Source of the DNA: Sphagnum compactum
Taxonomy: Eukaryota > Bryophyta > Sphagnopsida > Sphagnales
Direction of reading: 5' to 3'
Assembly: GCA_965153455.1 (NCBI GenBank)
Contig: OZ234504.1
Coordinates: forward strand, 7,378,001-7,442,000
Length of the DNA stretch: 64,000 bases
Each line of letters opens with the position of its first letter. The first letter of the stretch is position 1. Below are positions 60,080-64,000 of this stretch, one piece after another. Below the pieces are notes generated by a model. The model did no database searches. It saw only the letters and a list, made by a program, of their open reading frames with translations, and had not been told where the DNA came from. Both the position numbers and the translations under genes were made by a program.

Positions 60080-61567
60080 ATGGCGCTCCACGAGATGTTG
60101 CTCCAGGCCGGATGTTGCAGCTCCATGCAGGTACCCAAGCGAAAGTGGCGTGATTCCTTGTTAGAGGCGTCTTCTGCCAAGAGAGAGAAGCTGCAACCTG
60201 CTACTGGACTGCAGCTTGAGCAACTCCCGCTGCATTTGTTGGGCTTGTGCATGCGATGCTCAGCACCCGCTACTGTCCATCCCTTCTGCGTAGCTTGCCT
60301 GTGCCATCTCCAAAACCATTCCTCTCGCGGCTTCCAAGCTTGCCCCCCGTTGCAGCATGAATATCGCTCTCCCCATCAAGATTTGGGCAGCAGCAGTTGG
60401 AGCAACTTCAATTCTCGGCCCCGCTTCTTCTCGCACGGCAGCAGCTGCAGCTACCAAGAACCCCTGCAACTGGCCGACGTCGTTCAGAAGCCTCCTCCTC
60501 CTCCTCCTCCTCCTGCTGCTGCAGCTCCAGAGGCAGCTGCTTCAGAAGCTCGGAATGTGCAGGATTTGGAAGGCATTGCAGCTGTGGTAGGCTCGCGTGC
60601 ACTTTTCGGAAGAAGATCTTCTTCTACTACGAGTACAGCTTCAGAGCTGCTCATTTCTTCATCTTCTTGGCAGCCGAGCTGCTCCCCGGCTTCAGTGCCG
60701 CCAGCTGTACAGATGATGGTGACTGCATTCAACTCCTCCAGCAGCTTCCACGACATGGCCAGTGATCCTTCGACATCTGAAACAGCTCTCAACTGTTCTC
60801 AAGCTCTTCGTGGCGATCCTTCTTCCACACCCATGACAAGCTGCTGTGCAGTCGAGAGTGGTGGACTGATTCTCAGTTCACAGAGGAACAAACCAACTGC
60901 TTCCAGCGGCAACAACTTGCAGCATCCAGCTGCGGCCTCAGTACTGAATGTGCGCACTGCAACCTCTAGTACTGCTGCAGCTGTACGAGTCTACAGAGGT
61001 GTGAGAAAGAGACCATGGGGGAGATGGTCAGCAGAGATTCGTGACCGCATTGGCAAATGCAGACACTGGCTAGGCACTTTCGATACTGCTGAAGACGCCG
61101 CTCGCGCTTACGACGCTGCAGCCAGGAATCTCCGGGGAGCTAAAGCACGCACCAATTTTGTCATCCCCTCCTCCTACTCCTGCTGCAGCAGCTCCTCCTC
61201 TTCACCATCATCAGTACATGGAGCAGCTGCTGCAGAGAGTCCCTGCAAGACCTCCATGGTACATGGGAGAAGAAACTCCGTCAAGGCAGCAAATGTTGTA
61301 CCCATTGCTGCAGCTTCTTTAGACCATGATCCTTCTTCCTTTCCAGCTGCTGCTGCGGATCATATGCAACTTGATGAGTTTAATAATGTTCCACAAACAG
61401 CAGCAGGTGCTGGACATGACTTGCAACAACAGCTTCCTCCAGCAATTCGAGCTCTTGAGCTTGACCTGAAGCTGGGATTTTGCAGCCCTAAATCTTCTCC
61501 TTCCAGTCTAGAAGAAAGTGCACAAGAGTCCACATCTGCATCTGCAACAACATACCCATTCACTTGA
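60080..61567 (+). CDS. ERF-type AP2 transcription factor with EAR-like C-terminus
   Basis: Single exon, 495 aa. ATG 60080 ([13 protein letters not shown]) is the first in-frame Met; the frame stays open 42 bases further 5' without another ATG. One AP2/ERF DNA-binding domain at about residues 304-362 ([49 protein letters not shown]). A single domain with WSAEIRD, carrying Asp at the ERF/DREB-discriminating position 19, places it with ERFs rather than DREBs; the [16 protein letters not shown] end resembles ERF group VIII. LELDLKL at 459-465 is an LxLxL EAR-type motif, which in known ERFs recruits TOPLESS-type corepressors, so repression is inferred. Residues 57-80 hold a C-x2-C-x9-C-x2-C-x-C-H cluster unusual for ERFs. 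The rest is Ser/Ala/Pro-rich with homopolymer runs ([14 protein letters not shown]), expected to be disordered. Nuclear role inferred. Confidence 0.95.
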   Translation: MALHEMLLQAGCCSSMQVPKRKWRDSLLEASSAKREKLQPATGLQLEQLPLHLLGLCMRCSAPATVHPFCVACLCHLQNHSSRGFQACPPLQHEYRSPHQDLGSSSWSNFNSRPRFFSHGSSCSYQEPLQLADVVQKPPPPPPPPAAAAPEAAASEARNVQDLEGIAAVVGSRALFGRRSSSTTSTASELLISSSSWQPSCSPASVPPAVQMMVTAFNSSSSFHDMASDPSTSETALNCSQALRGDPSSTPMTSCCAVESGGLILSSQRNKPTASSGNNLQHPAAASVLNVRTATSSTAAAVRVYRGVRKRPWGRWSAEIRDRIGKCRHWLGTFDTAEDAARAYDAAARNLRGAKARTNFVIPSSYSCCSSSSSSPSSVHGAAAAESPCKTSMVHGRRNSVKAANVVPIAAASLDHDPSSFPAAAADHMQLDEFNNVPQTAAGAGHDLQQQLPPAIRALELDLKLGFCSPKSSPSSLEESAQESTSASATTYPFT

Positions 61568-62176
61568 ATCTTCTTCTTCAGCTCCTCCTCTTCAGGACCT
61601 CCAAGGTCACACAAATGCACTACTTTTACTTGAAGCTTTTTTCTTTCTTACTTAGACTCTGAATAGGTAGGTATCCAGTTTTGTGATCTGTTTTTTTCTT
61701 TCTTTTTTTTTTTGGCTGGGTCTAAGTTCTGATTGATTGTGAAAACACACCAAAACTGGCTGTGAATGATTTGTTCATATTTTTCGAGTTTTTAAGTAAT
61801 CATGTTTGAATCTACTGTGTGGCAACCTGTTGACAAAACACTTGCAAAATTTATGTTTGAGATGTAATTACCCATCTGCTTATTCTCTCTCTGCTCACTT
61901 TGATATGCAAAACTGTTTGTTGAAGTTTTGTTGAACACTCTCTATCTCTCTCTCCGTGTCTCTCTCTGTGCACATGGCTTCTTCTAAGCAAACAAGGACT
62001 GAATGTGAAGTTCTTGAATGCGAAGTCCTTGTTTTTTGTCATCATGCTCAACTAACTTGTACTAGTTGTAATCAGCATTTGGTATCGTATTATAGACAGA
62101 CTGATTGTTGGAATGTCAGTCTTTGTGTGATTGAAATTAGTGCCTGGTATTTGCATTCACAATTTCCAATCCCCTC

Positions 62177-62213
<37 letters not shown>

Positions 62214-63532
62214 ATATTCCTATCATCATAAATTGGGAAAGCCTTAAAACCTGCTTCCTTTAGGGTGGGATTGCATGAGCATACATGTCTGTGATCAATG
62301 GTTTTCTATTTGATTGAGAAGAAAAGAAGAAAAGTTACAATATAGCATTGCAAAACGACAATGTATTAGAAAGTGGGCAAATTTCAAGCAAGTTAAGTTG
62401 CTAGAAGATGGAGATTGCTATGGAAGGAAAATATGAGTACCTATCAAGAAGATGCCATTGGATTATCGCATGCTTTTGTAGTCCAAAACAATTTGGAAGC
62501 TACTACAGGAACAAAGTCTGGCAAAAAATTTCGCTGTGCCCAAAAACATATTTTGCACCCACAAGCAGCACTATCAAGATTCAGAAGGCAATCACCTTTG
62601 TCTTTTTCCTGAGGTTTTTCAACTCCTTATTAGGTGGAGGTGTTGCCACCACAACACTACCATAGAATCTTTGGCCCCAAAACCACATCACCCAACAACA
62701 TAGCTTTCACAAGCTACCAAATCTACCACAATAGTCTGTTGATCATTCAAAACATCTAGAGAGAGAGATATATATATAAATTAGTTGTATGTGTTTGTCA
62801 AAACTCCAACTTATTCCAATTTGAGCATATCAAATTATAGATCTACATATCAAAAGATTTTAACTACTTCATGAAACCTTTGCACATAAGCATGAAACCT
62901 CAAGAACTACCAAAACTCCCATCTGGGTATATCCAACAATCGTTTAAGTATAGATCTAAAATCCATGCATACCTGGAATCTGGACTAAAGCGAGTTGCAA
63001 GATATTTCTCAATGACAAAGTCTTACAAGCAGCACAAATTCTCATAGAGAAGGAAGTACAAAAGATAAGTTCCAAGCTGGGACATCAACCACAGCCAAGG
63101 GTCATAGTAGTTGTAAGGCCTTTGGAAGTTTGTGCAGTAGCAAATGGACAGAATACAGATTTCTTTTCCCTGGAGCAAGCATTCTCATAAAAACCTCCCA
63201 CAAGATTCATAGGGTATTAGGAGGAATGCTTACCGAGCATAAGAACCTGCTGGGCATTTTGCATACCTGTGAGCATTGCTTGTGGCCTCAGGCGTTACCC
63301 TCCACTTAAATTAAAATCAGCAACAATGAATGTGCCCAAGTTGTGGGACTGTAGTTCTTTAGAGTTGCAAAATGCAACCCATTGAAACATAGAGAGACAA
63401 AAAACACACACAATTGCAAACCCTGTACACTCAAGTGGCTCTTCCTCAGAAATTGGGATGCAGAAAATAGACATACTGAAATTGAGCATTCCTGAACTGT
63501 GCAATGCAGCCCAGTTGCAACTTGGACAAGTA
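61568..63532. other. 3' flank of the ERF gene and intergenic DNA
   Basis: About the first 300-500 bases are probably 3' UTR. A (TCA)n run lies at 62178-62213 and short TCTC tracts near 61940. Frames of 65-91 codons after 61950 have no recognised domain. Confidence 0.4.
62178..62213. repeat. (TCA)n microsatellite
   Basis: Twelve TCA trinucleotides. Confidence 0.95.
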
Positions 63533-63875
63533 GAACAAGGGTTGTGGCACACTGTGGCTTTGCCATTTACATTGAAAAGTATCTTAAGGCAAAAGAAGAA
63601 GAATTATGAAAACTCAAATATTTCACCATGCAAAAATATAATCTTCAAAAAAGTCTTCTAAAAGAAACCAAAATCCTTCAAGATATTATAACTCTATAAT
63701 AACTAATCTCAAGTTTCAACACAAGCCAAAATATCATCTTTCAAAAATGCTCATATAAAAATAGACCTATTATTATTTATTACCTAGTATGGGGCCTATT
63801 AAAATCCATTAAGCTACTATACTCTATAATGAATCTAAACACAATATCTTTGCCTTAGTAGGCAAGGCGAACAAA
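63533..63875 (+). repeat. Dispersed repeat family A, copy 4
   Basis: The most complete copy: starts GAACAAGGGTTGTGGCACAC and ends GCCTTAGTAGGCAAGGCGAA. It matches copies 2 and 3 over their length with small indels and has the same orientation. The ends are not inverted repeats and no coding is visible, so it may be a SINE-like sequence or a fragment of a larger element. Confidence 0.88.
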
Positions 63876-64000
63876 AGTATGTACTATGTAGTTGAAAGAG
63901 TCGTCCAACCTAAATTTCCACATAAATTGAACCCTACATTTGCAAGTAATGTTGCATCTAGTTCAGTCTCAAACCCTAAAATCTGCCTGCCTCTAGAAAT

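Noticed and set aside
60397-60792. Other-frame open stretches of 102-122 codons inside the ERF gene
   Set aside because: They are shadows caused by GCT/GCA/CTC-rich codons; only the frame with the AP2 domain is supported.

Overview
The window is nuclear DNA of a land plant. Exons joined by GT-AG introns encode plant-type proteins (an ARM-repeat protein, a plant-type cereblon and an AP2/ERF factor). Exons are clearly richer in G+C than the AT-rich flanks, genes are far apart, and most of the rest is decayed transposon and repeat DNA. Divergence from angiosperm sequences as I know them suggests a non-seed plant (fern, lycophyte or bryophyte), but that is inference; I cannot name the species.

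Layout. (1) 193-2090 (+): five 3' exons of an armadillo-repeat gene whose 5' end lies outside the window. (2) 2.7-28 kb: gene-poor. It holds a broken Ty3/Gypsy integrase (-, about 2.72-3.74 kb) and a pair of inverted repeats (10018-10630 and 19579-20171), each built from an about 81-bp tandem unit, with about 9 kb between them. That spacer carries a decayed minus-strand coding remnant and nested small repeats. A MITE (21674-21891) and a 4 x 50-bp minisatellite (22235-22434) follow. (3) 28497-33455 (+): a complete 11-exon cereblon homologue (LON domain plus CULT domain), predicted 617 aa, with every splice phase checked. (4) 34-57 kb: two decayed hAT transposase genes from different lineages (+, about 36.57-38.35 kb; -, about 45.15-43.14 kb), further small inverted-repeat elements, local tandem duplications, an 800-bp satellite-like array and long G tracts. 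(5) 60080-61567 (+): a single-exon ERF-type AP2 transcription factor of 495 aa with an EAR-like repression motif and an unusual N-terminal Cys/His cluster. (6) The right edge holds a copy of a dispersed repeat that occurs four times in the window.

The three host genes do not form a functional cluster: one is a protein-interaction scaffold, one a putative CUL4-DDB1 substrate receptor, one a putative repressor. No undescribed system is proven here. The items most worth following are the long inverted-repeat element, the ERF protein's Cys/His cluster, and the conserved ligand cage of the cereblon homologue with changes at two ligand-determining positions.
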